This document shows, one piece after another, positions 1 to 6,783 of a stretch of 14,490 nt of DNA. A program made the translations under genes and the position numbers. A model generated the notes under the pieces. The model ran no database searches. It was not told the DNA's origin and saw nothing but the letters and a program-made list of their open reading frames with translations. Every line of letters starts with the position of its first letter. Within the stretch, counting starts at the first letter, position 1. The stretch is taken from assembly GCA_023418055.1 (NCBI GenBank), contig JAEZDP010000145.1, forward strand, positions 1 through 14,490, in the 5' to 3' direction. The stretch comes from Acidobacteriota bacterium. Lineage in GTDB: Bacteria > Acidobacteriota > Vicinamibacteria > Vicinamibacterales > Vicinamibacteraceae.

Positions 1-358
1 CGATCTCCTTCCAGCGCATCTCCTCACGTGCGCGTCCCGTGACGCCCTTGGCGAGCAACTCGCGTCCCCGGTCGAAAAAGGGCGTCAGGTCCACGTGATG
101 ACACACGATCGCGATGGACGCGTCGGCGGGGTCGTCGGCCACGCAGACCAGGTCGTTGCTGCCCTGGCGCAGCTCCACGAGGACGCCCGTCGTGTCGTAC
201 CCCATCACGCGCGCGCCGTCGCGCCTGTCGGGTGGGGCCGCCTGCGTCGCCATGGCGATCTGGGCGGCGGGCGAGAGGGCCGAGGCCGGCTGCGCGTTGC
301 TCCGCGCAGCAGGGATGGCCAGGGCCGTCAGGACGACTACGAGCAACGCAGGGCGCAT
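1..358 (-). CDS. Exported protein of unknown function, C-terminus cut by window edge
   Basis: An open minus-strand frame runs from an ATG at 358 to the left edge without a stop, giving about 119 residues. The protein begins MRPALLVVVLTALAIPAA, a basic residue followed by a hydrophobic stretch and small residues, which is a convincing Sec signal peptide with likely cleavage around residues 18 to 26. The mature part contains MGYDTTGVLVELRQGSNDLV and then CVADDP and IVCHHVDL segments, with two cysteines. I do not recognise the family. Two in-frame ATGs exist (364 and 358). GGAG at 366-369 on the minus strand sits 8 nt before the ATG at 358 but only 2 nt before the one at 364, so 358 is preferred. 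The gene diverges from the serine hydrolase to its right, and three inverted repeats lie between them. The reading frame is well supported; the function is unknown. Confidence 0.75.
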   Translation of the reverse strand, partial: MRPALLVVVLTALAIPAARSNAQPASALSPAAQIAMATQAAPPDRRDGARVMGYDTTGVLVELRQGSNDLVCVADDPADASIAIVCHHVDLTPFFDRGRELLAKGVTGRAREEMRWKEI

Positions 359-374
359 GAGCATGTCTCCGATG

Positions 375-389
375 ACGGTAATCTACCGT
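375..389. repeat. Perfect inverted repeat ACGGTA-3-TACCGT
   Basis: ACGGTA (375-380), spacer ATC and TACCGT (384-389) form a perfect 6-bp inverted repeat. It ends 17 bp before the preferred start of the left-going exported gene and overlaps its candidate -10. It could be an operator or a short 5' UTR hairpin. No regulator gene is visible nearby. Confidence 0.55.
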
Positions 390-408
390 AGTTCATCCTG
401 TCGGCGAA
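380..408 (-). promoter_or_regulatory. Weak candidate promoter of the left exported gene
   Basis: On the minus strand TAGATT (385 down to 380, 4 of 6 matches to TATAAT) lies 17 nt after TTCGCC (408 down to 403, 3 of 6 matches to TTGACA). Both hexamers fall within or beside the inverted repeats of this divergent region. It is a sequence-only guess and weak. Confidence 0.2.
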
Positions 409-415
409 CCGGCAG
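398..415. repeat. Inverted repeat, 7-bp stem with CGAA loop
   Basis: CTGTCGG (398-404) and CCGGCAG (409-415) flank the loop CGAA. All seven positions pair in RNA read from the plus strand, one of them as a G-U wobble. It lies in the divergent intergenic region and is not followed by a T-run, so it does not look like an intrinsic terminator. Confidence 0.45.
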
Positions 416-421
416 CCAGAC

Positions 422-439
422 GGCGTGACGCGTCGCGCC
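422..439. repeat. Near-perfect 18-bp palindrome with core GACGCGTC
   Basis: GGCGTGACGCGTCGCGCC equals its reverse complement except for one symmetric mismatch pair (T426 and G435). It ends 25 bp before the ATG of the serine hydrolase, an operator-like position. The GC richness raises the chance of accidental palindromes, but an 8-bp perfect core extended to 18 bp is more than usual. Confidence 0.45.
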
Positions 440-464
440 ACCGATCCCGGAGCTGACCCACCCC

Positions 465-1511
465 ATGCCTGCACGTCGTTCCTTCCTCGTGGCCGTCCTC
501 GCGCTGACGTTGAGCGCCATCGTCATGGCCACGCCCGGCCAACCCCGGGCCGGCGGCGTCGACGCCGAACGCCTGGCCGCCAGGGCCGCGGGCCTGCCGC
601 AACTGCGCAGCCTCCTCGTCAGCTGGCAGGGACGGCTGGTGGCCGAGCACTACGCGAAAGGCGTCCGGGCGACGACGTTGGCCAACGTCAAGTCGGCCTC
701 GAAGGGCATCATCACCGCGCTCGTGGGTGTCGCGATCGCGCAGGGCCACATTCCGTCGGTGGACACGCCGCTCTCCACGTGGTTTCCGGCCGTGGGCCGT
801 GACGCCGACACGCGTAAGCGAACGCTGACCCTCGAGCATCTCCTCACGATGCAGACCGGACTGGCCTCGACGAGCGGCCGCAACTACGGCGCCTGGGTCC
901 GCAGCCGCGACTGGGTGCGGGCCGCGCTGGCGCGCCCCATGGTCAGCGACCCGGGAACCACCATGGAGTACAGCACCGGGACGTCCCATGTGCTCTCGGC
1001 CATCCTGACGCGTGCCACCGGCATGTCGACGTGGGCCTTCGCCCGCGAGACGCTGGCACGTCCGCTCGGTTTCACGCTGGCTCGATGGCCGCGTGACCCG
1101 CAGGGCATCTACTTCGGTGGCAACGACATGCTGCTCACGCCCCGGCAGATGGTGCAGGTGGGCGAGGTGTACCGTCGCGACGGCGTCGCGCCGCCGGACG
1201 CGACCACACCCGGCGCGCAACTGGTGCCCGCCGCCTGGGTGCAGGCGTCGTGCACCCCTCGCACGCGGTCTCAATACGACGCCGACCGGGAGTTCGGTTA
1301 CGGTTGGTGGATTCAGGACATCGGCGGGCACACGGCGTGTTTCGCGTGGGGCTACGGCGGGCAGTACATCATGGTGTTCCGCGACCTCGACCTCGTGGTG
1401 GTCGCCACCTCGTCGCCAGACGTGAGCGACGAACGCCACGGGCATCGCCGCGCGCTGCTCGACCTCATCGCCGACGAGATCGTGCGGCCCCTCTCGAGAT
1501 CCGGCGCCTAG
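465..1511 (+). CDS. Exported serine hydrolase, class C beta-lactamase / EstB / NylB-type family
   Basis: This 348-residue protein starts with a signal peptide (residues 1 to about 22, RRSFLVAVLALTLSAIVMA). It has the serine beta-lactamase-like fold signatures: S77-A-S-K80 (SxxK nucleophile and general base), Y169-S-T as the YxN/YxS position, and W295-G-Y-G-G-Q, which replaces the KTG/HTG strand as in esterase and NylB-like members. LEHLLTMQTGL (123-133) is a family landmark. The likely role is hydrolysis of an ester or amide in the envelope. The motif variants argue for esterase, D-aminopeptidase or amidase-like activity rather than true beta-lactamase; the substrate cannot be read from sequence. 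GGAG at 449-452 lies 12 nt before the ATG, a long but usable spacing. The stop codon ends one base before the end of the convergent kinase gene. Confidence 0.9.
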   Translation: MPARRSFLVAVLALTLSAIVMATPGQPRAGGVDAERLAARAAGLPQLRSLLVSWQGRLVAEHYAKGVRATTLANVKSASKGIITALVGVAIAQGHIPSVDTPLSTWFPAVGRDADTRKRTLTLEHLLTMQTGLASTSGRNYGAWVRSRDWVRAALARPMVSDPGTTMEYSTGTSHVLSAILTRATGMSTWAFARETLARPLGFTLARWPRDPQGIYFGGNDMLLTPRQMVQVGEVYRRDGVAPPDATTPGAQLVPAAWVQASCTPRTRSQYDADREFGYGWWIQDIGGHTACFAWGYGGQYIMVFRDLDLVVVATSSPDVSDERHGHRRALLDLIADEIVRPLSRSGA

Positions 1512-1512
1512 C

Positions 1513-2631
1513 TCAGCGCCAGAGCGCGTCAATGACCCGGGCGTTGGCGTCGGCCTGCCGCTCGAGCGAGGCGACCATCGCAAACTGCGCCCTGGCGCGG
1601 TCGAGGTTGTGGCCGGCGCGATGGATGCGGTAGTACGTGTCGCCCTGCAGATGGTCGGCGAGGAAGCGCAGGCCCTGTTCGAGCGAGATGAGCTGTCCGG
1701 CGAGGGGCAGCAGTGCCACTTCCGCCGCGGTCAGCGTCTGGCCCGCCGTCGCCAGGTACCCGCGTGCGAGGGCGGCAAACATCTCCGGCCTCGCGTCGAC
1801 GCGCGAGGCGTCAGGCTCGTCTTCGGCCGCGGCATTGGTCGCCGTCCGCACCAGATCGCCGAAGTCGTGGGGCGCCAGCCCCGGCATCGTCGTATCGAGA
1901 TCGACGACGCAGAGCCCTTCGCCGGTGGCGACGTCGAGCATGACGTTGTTGATCTTCGTGTCGTTGTGGGTGATGCGCTCGGGAATCTCGCCGCGCGCAT
2001 GGGCGTCCGCCATGAGCGAGACGTCGCCGGCGCGGGCCAGGGCGAAGTCGATGGCGTCCCGTGCGCCACCCGCGCGGTTGTGCGTGTCCGCGTCGATGGC
2101 CGCGACGCACGCCTCGAACCGGCTCGGCGTGTGATGGAAACGCGGCAGCACCTCGAACAGACGCGGTCCGGGCAGGTCAGAGAGCAGGTGCTGATACGCG
2201 CCGAAGGCCCGGGCCGCGGCTTCCGCCTGGGCCTCGGTCTCGACGACGTCCACCGTCCGCGTGCCTTCGATGAAGAGGTAGGTGCGCCAGATGCCGGTGG
2301 CCTCGTCGTGCACACACGGCGCGCCATCGCGGGCCGGCACGAGCGTCAACACGCGCCGGGACGGATCAGGCAGGGCCGCCACCCGCGCCTGGCCATGCGC
2401 CAGCACCCGCGCGATGTTGTCCATCAGCCTGTCGGGGTGCGTGAAGATCTGCGTGTTGATCCGCTGGTGGATGTAGCGGACTGCGGTGCCCGCCTGATCG
2501 TACGTCGCCGCGACCGTGTCGTTGATGTGGCCCGAGCCATGGGGCCGCACGTCCACCAGGTGGCCGTGAATCTGGAAGCGACGGCCGATGCGGCGCAGCG
2601 TCTCGAGCGACGTCGGCACGGCGGGGGCCAC
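1513..2631 (-). CDS. NahK-like anomeric sugar kinase (aminoglycoside phosphotransferase fold)
   Basis: This 372-residue APH-fold kinase carries the marks of the N-acetylhexosamine 1-kinase group: a glycine-rich loop GSGHINDT (32-39), the catalytic loop T221-HNDTKINNV with D224 as likely catalytic base and N229, and the metal-binding segment VVDLDTTMPG (242-251) followed by HDFGDLVR. Known family members phosphorylate GlcNAc/GalNAc at C1 using ATP in the cytoplasm. Here the acceptor is inferred to be a free hexose or hexosamine. The start is GTG at 2631, three bases after the TGA of the nucleotidyltransferase, with no obvious Shine-Dalgarno, so translation is probably coupled. The pair kinase plus nucleotidyltransferase fits sugar to sugar-1-phosphate to NDP-sugar. 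A generic phosphotransferase with another substrate remains possible. Confidence 0.88.
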   Translation of the reverse strand: MAPAVPTSLETLRRIGRRFQIHGHLVDVRPHGSGHINDTVAATYDQAGTAVRYIHQRINTQIFTHPDRLMDNIARVLAHGQARVAALPDPSRRVLTLVPARDGAPCVHDEATGIWRTYLFIEGTRTVDVVETEAQAEAAARAFGAYQHLLSDLPGPRLFEVLPRFHHTPSRFEACVAAIDADTHNRAGGARDAIDFALARAGDVSLMADAHARGEIPERITHNDTKINNVMLDVATGEGLCVVDLDTTMPGLAPHDFGDLVRTATNAAAEDEPDASRVDARPEMFAALARGYLATAGQTLTAAEVALLPLAGQLISLEQGLRFLADHLQGDTYYRIHRAGHNLDRARAQFAMVASLERQADANARVIDALWR

Positions 2632-2634
2632 GCG

Positions 2635-3567
2635 TCAGCGCGACGACGGCACCCTGGAGACGTTCCAGAGTGGTGCGGGGTAGTCGCCGCGCGCCGTGAG
2701 CTGCGCCAACGCCTCGACGACGCCGGCGCGGTCGTCCCGATACGTGACGCCGAACCAGTCGCTCGACGTCCGCAGGACACGGACCCGGCAGGCGCCCTGG
2801 CCGATCAGCGTGTCCACCACGGTGGGGATGTAACACTCGGCGGTGTCCGACTGACCGTGCAGGGTGAGGAAGTCGCGGAAGACCTCTTCCAGTTGCGCGA
2901 ACACGGCAGGCGTGAACCCCCACATGTTGAGCGACACCGGCTCGGTGCCGGTGAGGTGCTCGGGCGCGTCGGGGTCGTGGTTCTCGACGTGGTCGCCGAC
3001 GGCCATGAGCCGCGTGAGTTCGCGAACACTCGTCAACAGACCGTCGGGATCGGTGCGGCACACCCCGCGGGCGACGGTGCCGTGCGGCGACAGCGTGCGG
3101 CGCAGTTCGAAGCCGACCATCGCGTAGGTGGGTGGCGTGGCCGGGGCCTCGGCCGCCGCGGTGAGAAAGCGGTGGAGCGTCTCGTAAGCCGCGCGGCCGT
3201 AGAAGTCGTCGGCGTTGATGGCTGCAAACGGCTCGGCGATGACGTGGCGCGCCGCCCGGATGGCATGCGCGGTGCCCCAGGGCTTCTCCCGGGCGGAGGA
3301 CACGGGCAGGTCGGCCGGCACGTCGGCGAGGTCCTGGAAACAGAGATCCACCGGCACGAGGCCGGCATAGCGGGGCAGCACGGCGGCACGGAAGTCGTCC
3401 TCGAAGTCGCGGCGGATGACAAAGACCACCTTCGAGAACCCCGCGCGCACCGCGTCGAAGATGGCGTAGTCCATCACCGTCTCGCCGGACGGGCCCATCG
3501 CATCGAGCTGCTTGAGTCCGCCGTACCTGCTGCCCATGCCGGCGGCCAGGACGAGAAGCGTCGCCAT
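2635..3567 (-). CDS. Sugar-phosphate nucleotidyltransferase (GT-A / NTP-transferase family)
   Basis: This 310-residue protein opens with LLVLAAGMGSRYGGLKQ (4-20), the GxGxRxxxxK nucleotide-binding loop of sugar-1-phosphate nucleotidyltransferases. It continues with EKPWGTAHAI (94-103) and the metal/substrate motif INADDFYG (117-124). SDWFGVTYRDDRAGVV near the C-terminus matches a conserved ending of this subgroup. It should transfer a nucleotidyl group from an NTP to sugar-1-phosphate, releasing pyrophosphate; base and sugar cannot be told. It lacks the left-handed beta-helix acyltransferase domain of GlmU. I place the start at 3567 because the family motif begins there. A 17-residue upstream extension to 3618 is possible, but it is encoded by the CATGCCT repeat and adjacent low-complexity DNA. 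No Shine-Dalgarno is present; TATCCT lies 6 nt upstream. It is the first gene of the pair with the kinase. Confidence 0.9.
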   Translation of the reverse strand: MATLLVLAAGMGSRYGGLKQLDAMGPSGETVMDYAIFDAVRAGFSKVVFVIRRDFEDDFRAAVLPRYAGLVPVDLCFQDLADVPADLPVSSAREKPWGTAHAIRAARHVIAEPFAAINADDFYGRAAYETLHRFLTAAAEAPATPPTYAMVGFELRRTLSPHGTVARGVCRTDPDGLLTSVRELTRLMAVGDHVENHDPDAPEHLTGTEPVSLNMWGFTPAVFAQLEEVFRDFLTLHGQSDTAECYIPTVVDTLIGQGACRVRVLRTSSDWFGVTYRDDRAGVVEALAQLTARGDYPAPLWNVSRVPSSR

Positions 3568-3573
3568 GGGGGG

Positions 3574-3579
3574 AGGATA
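3574..3579 (-). promoter_or_regulatory. Candidate -10 of a leaderless transcript (nucleotidyltransferase)
   Basis: On the minus strand TATCCT (TAnnnT) is followed by six C residues and then the ATG at 3567. A -10 six bases before a start codon would place the transcription start at or beside the A of ATG. No convincing -35 was found at 16 to 18 bp, and there is no Shine-Dalgarno. Confidence 0.4.
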
Positions 3580-3608
3580 GCAGGAGTGGAGGACGAGGAG
3601 GACGGGGT

Positions 3609-3650
3609 CATGCCTCATGCCTCATGCCTCATGCCTGGCGCCCGACGCCT
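3609..3650. repeat. 7-bp tandem repeat CATGCCT, four perfect copies plus two diverged units
   Basis: Perfect CATGCCT units lie at 3609, 3616, 3623 and 3630. The same 7-bp phase continues as GGCGCCC (3637) and GACGCCT (3644). The array sits between the nucleotidyltransferase and symporter promoters and directly abuts the symporter's candidate -35. A heptamer array like this is not coding: unit length is not a multiple of three, and reading it only yields the repetitive peptides seen in spurious start extensions. Confidence 0.9.
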
Positions 3651-3651
3651 G

Positions 3652-3680
3652 TAGACGCTCGGCCGCCGACGGTGAATAAT
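3652..3680 (+). promoter_or_regulatory. Candidate promoter of the symporter, TAGACG-17-AATAAT
   Basis: TAGACG (3652-3657, 4 of 6 matches to TTGACA) and AATAAT (3675-3680, 5 of 6 to TATAAT) are separated by the optimal 17 bp. Only 9 nt separate the -10 from the ATG at 3690, so the mRNA would have a leader of about two bases. This is the best sigma-70-like promoter I see in the window. Confidence 0.55.
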
Positions 3681-3689
3681 CCGCCCTTC

Positions 3690-5498
3690 ATGACCCTCTC
3701 TCCTCTGGACTGGGCCATCGTCATGGCGTTCTTCGCGCTCACGCTCGGGATTGGCGTCTGGGTGGCGAAGCGGGCGGGCGATTCGGCGACGGAATTCTTC
3801 CTGTCGGGACGACGGCTGCCGTGGTGGCTGCTCGGCTTCTCGATGGTGGCCACCTCGTTCTCGACCGACACCCCGAACCTGGTGACCGACCTGGTGCGCA
3901 CCCATGGGGTGGCGGGGAACTGGGCGTGGTGGGCGTTCCTGCTCACGGGCATGTTGACGGTGTTCCTCTACGCGCGCCTGTGGCGACGGTCCGAGGTGCT
4001 CACCGACATCGAGTTCTACGAGCTGCGCTACAGCGGGGCGCCGGCCGCGTTCCTGCGGGGGTTTCGTGCGGTCTACCTCGGCGTGCTGTTCAACGTGATG
4101 ATCATGGCGAGCGTGACGCTGGCGGCCATCAAGATCGGCAGCGTCATGCTGGGGCTCAGTCCCGTCGAGTCGGTGGCCTCGGCGATGCTGGTCACGGTGA
4201 TCTTCAGCACGCTCGGCGGCTTCCGTGGCGTCATCGTCTCGGATTTCGTGCTGTTCCTGGTGGCGATGGTGGGCGCGCTGACGGCCGCGTACGTGTCGGT
4301 GAACCACCCCGATGTCGGCGGCCTGCGTGCGCTCTTGACGCATCCCAACGTCGTCCCGCGCATGGCCATCGTGCCGCCCTTCGACCTGTCGACGCCGCAG
4401 AGTCGCGACTTCCTGTTCGGCTTCCTGATCATTCCGCTGGCGGTGCAGTGGTGGAGCGTGTGGTACCCGGGGGCTGAACCCGGCGGCGGGGGCTACATGG
4501 CCCAGCGGATGCTGGCGGCGCGGACGCAGAGCCACGCCATGAAGGCCACCCTCTTCTACAACCTCGTGCACTACGCCGTGCGTCCGTGGCCCTGGATTCT
4601 CGTCGCGCTCTCCTCGCTGGTCCTGTTTCCTGACCTCGACGCCCTGCAGCGGGCCTTCCCGCACGTGCCCGCCGACAAGATCGGTCACGACCTCGGCTAC
4701 TCGGCGATGTTGACGTTCCTGCCGTCCGGCCTGCTGGGGTTGGTGCTGGCCTCGCTGCTGGCCGCTTACATGTCCACCATCTCGACGCACCTGAACTGGG
4801 GGTCGTCCTACGTCGTGAACGACATCTACAAGCGGTTCGTCGAGCCAGGCGCGAGCGAGGCGCGCCTGGTGCTGGTCGGGCGTGTCGCCACGGTCGCCAT
4901 GATGGTGCTGGCCGCGGTGCTGTCGCTGCAGTTGACCAACGCCATCCAGGCCTTCCAGATCATGCTGCAGGTGGGGGCGGGCACGGGCCTGCTCTTCATC
5001 CTTCGCTGGTTCTGGTGGCGCATCAACCCCTGGAGCGAACTGGCGGCGATGGTGGCCAGTTTCGTCGTGGCCGTGGCCTTCCAGGTGACCGACGTGGCGG
5101 CGGGCTGGCCCGAGTATCAGCGCATCTGGGTGGGCGTGCTCGTCACGACCGCCATCTGGGTGGGGGTGACCTTCGTGACGCCGCCCGTGGACGAACGCAC
5201 GTTGCGCGAGTTCGTTCGCAAGACCAACCCCGGCGGCCCTGGCTGGCAGGCGGTGCTGCGCCGCGCCGCGCGCGACGGCCAGCCCATCGTGCCGCTGCAC
5301 GATGCCACCAACATTCCGCTCGGCCTGCTCTGCACGCTGCTGGGCACCGTCGCCGTCTATGCCGCCATCTTCGGGGTCGGGATGTTCCTCTATGCGCGCC
5401 CGTGGGCCGGCGTCCTTCTGACGGTGGTGTCGCTTGCGGCCATGACCGGCCTGCTCGCGGGCTGGCGGCGGATGCCGCACGACACCGATCACGCATGA
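3690..5498 (+). CDS. Sodium:solute symporter (SSS family)
   Basis: This roughly 602-residue, strongly hydrophobic protein has some 12 to 14 predicted membrane segments. SSS landmarks are visible: the early DSATEFFLSGRRLPWWLLG segment after the first helix, GGFRGVIVSDFVLFLV in the middle, and the LLAAYMSTISTHLNWGSSY helix followed by VVNDIYKRF. The C-terminus contains the cytoplasmic stretch KTNPGGPGWQAVL before two more helices, as in larger SSS members. It should import a small solute, often a sugar, with sodium. Position next to a sugar kinase and nucleotidyltransferase makes a sugar substrate attractive but unproven. The start at 3690 puts the first helix at the N-terminus. The longer frame from 3624 adds 22 residues encoded partly by the heptamer repeat and is rejected. 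Its stop overlaps the start of the glycosyltransferase. Confidence 0.93.
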   Translation: MTLSPLDWAIVMAFFALTLGIGVWVAKRAGDSATEFFLSGRRLPWWLLGFSMVATSFSTDTPNLVTDLVRTHGVAGNWAWWAFLLTGMLTVFLYARLWRRSEVLTDIEFYELRYSGAPAAFLRGFRAVYLGVLFNVMIMASVTLAAIKIGSVMLGLSPVESVASAMLVTVIFSTLGGFRGVIVSDFVLFLVAMVGALTAAYVSVNHPDVGGLRALLTHPNVVPRMAIVPPFDLSTPQSRDFLFGFLIIPLAVQWWSVWYPGAEPGGGGYMAQRMLAARTQSHAMKATLFYNLVHYAVRPWPWILVALSSLVLFPDLDALQRAFPHVPADKIGHDLGYSAMLTFLPSGLLGLVLASLLAAYMSTISTHLNWGSSYVVNDIYKRFVEPGASEARLVLVGRVATVAMMVLAAVLSLQLTNAIQAFQIMLQVGAGTGLLFILRWFWWRINPWSELAAMVASFVVAVAFQVTDVAAGWPEYQRIWVGVLVTTAIWVGVTFVTPPVDERTLREFVRKTNPGGPGWQAVLRRAARDGQPIVPLHDATNIPLGLLCTLLGTVAVYAAIFGVGMFLYARPWAGVLLTVVSLAAMTGLLAGWRRMPHDTDHA

Positions 5499-6646
5499 GG
5501 GTGCTGGCCTTCATCCGTCAGCGCAGCTTCGCGCGCTATGTCGCCTTCGACATGGCCGAGGCCGCCCGGCGGATGGGATGGTCGGTGGACTGGCTGGACC
5601 TCGACGGCGAGCGGCAGCACATCCACGGGCTGCCGGACGAGGCGCGCGCCGAGGCCTGCGAGGCGCTACGGCGCCGGGTGTCAGCGCTGGGCCCTGACCT
5701 CGTCTTCTCTTACGGGCTCGAGGCCTTTGCCGACGTGTGCGGCGATCTCGCGCCCGCCTCACGATGGAGCGTGGCCGATGTGGCTGGCGTCCCGATCGCG
5801 TGTTTCCTCTTCGACTTCGGGTACCCGTTCGACGGGGCGACGACCGCAGGGGCGGCCAACCTGATTGCGCGCCTGCGTGCCCCGGACGTCGGTCTGTGGT
5901 GCTGGGACGAGGCCGCGACGGCCGACCTGGCCCGCCACGGCCTGCCCGCGGCGTGGTTTCCGATGGCCGTCAACGACCACATGTTCACCCCGCCCGCCTC
6001 CGGCGCGGCCCGTGACCTGCCTGTGGTCTTCAGCGGAGGTCCCACCCCTGAACGCCTCGCCGCGCTCGAGCGCCTGGCGCCCTGTGGCGTCAGCATCTAC
6101 GGGTACGGCGATGACGCCTGGCGCGCGTCGGATGTCCTCCGCGATGCCCACCGCGGCGTGGTGGTCGAGCGGACCGCCCTGCGCGACGTGTACCGCCGGG
6201 CACGGGTGGCGGTCAACGTGACGCGACCGCACGGGCGTGCCAGCCTCAACATGCGGGTGTTCGAGGCGATGGCCTGTGGGTGCGTGGTCGTGACGGATCG
6301 CCCCGACGCCGCGGCGCGCCTGTTCACGCCGGACGTGGAGCTGGTCACCTACACGTCGCTCGACGAACTGGACGCCCGCGTGCGCCAGCTGCTCGCCCAC
6401 GACGAGCACCGCGCCCGGATCGCCGAGGCCGGCGCCGTGGCCGTGGCCACGCGCCACACGTACGCGCTGCGGGTCGCGTCCATCGCCGCCGACCTGCGCG
6501 CGCTGATGATCGAGGGGCGCGCCTGGCGGCGGTACCTCGCCTTCCGCGCCGACGACCCGGACAAGGCCGCGCGCTTTGTCGATACGCTGCATGCCCAGGG
6601 GCTCCTCCGGCGGCTCGACGTGTGGCCCGCGCAACGCGGCGCGTGA
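5495..6646 (+). CDS. CgeB-like glycosyltransferase (GT-B fold)
   Basis: This 383-residue cytoplasmic protein begins MRVLAFIRQRSFARYVAF and has no signal peptide or membrane helix. The N-terminal half is a Rossmann-like domain (DLVFSYGLEAF, then FLFDFGYPFD). The C-terminal half has RPHGRASLNMRVFEAMACGC (roughly residues 243 to 262), the donor-binding motif of CgeB and related GT-B glycosyltransferases, followed by VVVTDRPDAAARLF. It probably transfers a sugar from an NDP-sugar to an unknown acceptor such as an envelope polysaccharide or spore-coat-like glycan. The ATG at 5495 overlaps the symporter TGA (ATGA), so the two are translationally coupled. An in-frame upstream extension to 5015 exists only because the frame is open inside the symporter gene. 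Family assignment is firm; donor and acceptor are unknown. Confidence 0.85.
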   Translation: MRVLAFIRQRSFARYVAFDMAEAARRMGWSVDWLDLDGERQHIHGLPDEARAEACEALRRRVSALGPDLVFSYGLEAFADVCGDLAPASRWSVADVAGVPIACFLFDFGYPFDGATTAGAANLIARLRAPDVGLWCWDEAATADLARHGLPAAWFPMAVNDHMFTPPASGAARDLPVVFSGGPTPERLAALERLAPCGVSIYGYGDDAWRASDVLRDAHRGVVVERTALRDVYRRARVAVNVTRPHGRASLNMRVFEAMACGCVVVTDRPDAAARLFTPDVELVTYTSLDELDARVRQLLAHDEHRARIAEAGAVAVATRHTYALRVASIAADLRALMIEGRAWRRYLAFRADDPDKAARFVDTLHAQGLLRRLDVWPAQRGA

Positions 6647-6666
6647 CCCCGTGGCTTATGACGCGC

Positions 6667-6692
6667 TGCAACACTTGCCGCATTGTGTCGCA
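6667..6692. repeat. Imperfect inverted repeat TGCAACAC-10-GTGTCGCA
   Basis: The 8-bp arms match except for one base. The right arm falls in the spacer of the candidate metY promoter and the spacer of the repeat contains its -35, the usual placement of a repressor operator. It lacks a following T-run, so it is not a standard terminator for the glycosyltransferase gene. Confidence 0.4.
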
Positions 6693-6704
6693 CTGACGGA
6701 CAAT
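6675..6704 (+). promoter_or_regulatory. Candidate promoter of metY-metX, TTGCCG-18-GACAAT
   Basis: TTGCCG (6675-6680) and GACAAT (6699-6704) each match the sigma-70 hexamers at 4 of 6 positions and are 18 bp apart. The pair overlaps the inverted repeat at 6667-6692. Support is sequence only. Confidence 0.3.
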
Positions 6705-6754
6705 GACCAGCTGATGTCCCTCTGGCCGTGTTGTCCCGTGCCCGTCGTCTGCCT

Positions 6755-6783
6755 CCACCTCTGCACGGGTCCACGCAGAGTGG
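6755..6783 (+). other. Stem-loop in the metY leader
   Basis: CTCTGC (6759-6764) pairs perfectly with GCAGAG (6775-6780). After a one-base bulge (C6758), CCA (6755-6757) pairs with TGG (6781-6783), giving nine base pairs and a 10-nt loop ACGGGTCCAC. It could be part of a structured leader; function unknown. Confidence 0.4.

Noticed and set aside
465..1511. Call as an antibiotic-resistance beta-lactamase
   Set aside because: The third motif is GYGGQ rather than KTG or HTG and the YxN asparagine is replaced; this fits esterase/NylB-like relatives, so resistance is not claimed.
1609..3654. 681-codon open frame on the plus strand
   Set aside because: It is antisense to the kinase and nucleotidyltransferase, both of which have full catalytic motifs. 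Its composition is typical of a shadow frame, and its end reads into the CATGCCT repeat.
3624..3689. Upstream extension of the symporter (22 residues)
   Set aside because: It is encoded by the heptamer repeat and the promoter region. The first membrane helix follows directly from the ATG at 3690.
3615..5492. 625-codon open frame on the minus strand
   Set aside because: It is antisense to the symporter, rich in His/Arg/Gln/Gly, and has no hydrophobic or catalytic pattern.
6667..6692. Intrinsic terminator after the glycosyltransferase gene
   Set aside because: The stem is not GC-dominated at its base and no T-run follows; placement over the candidate promoter fits an operator better.
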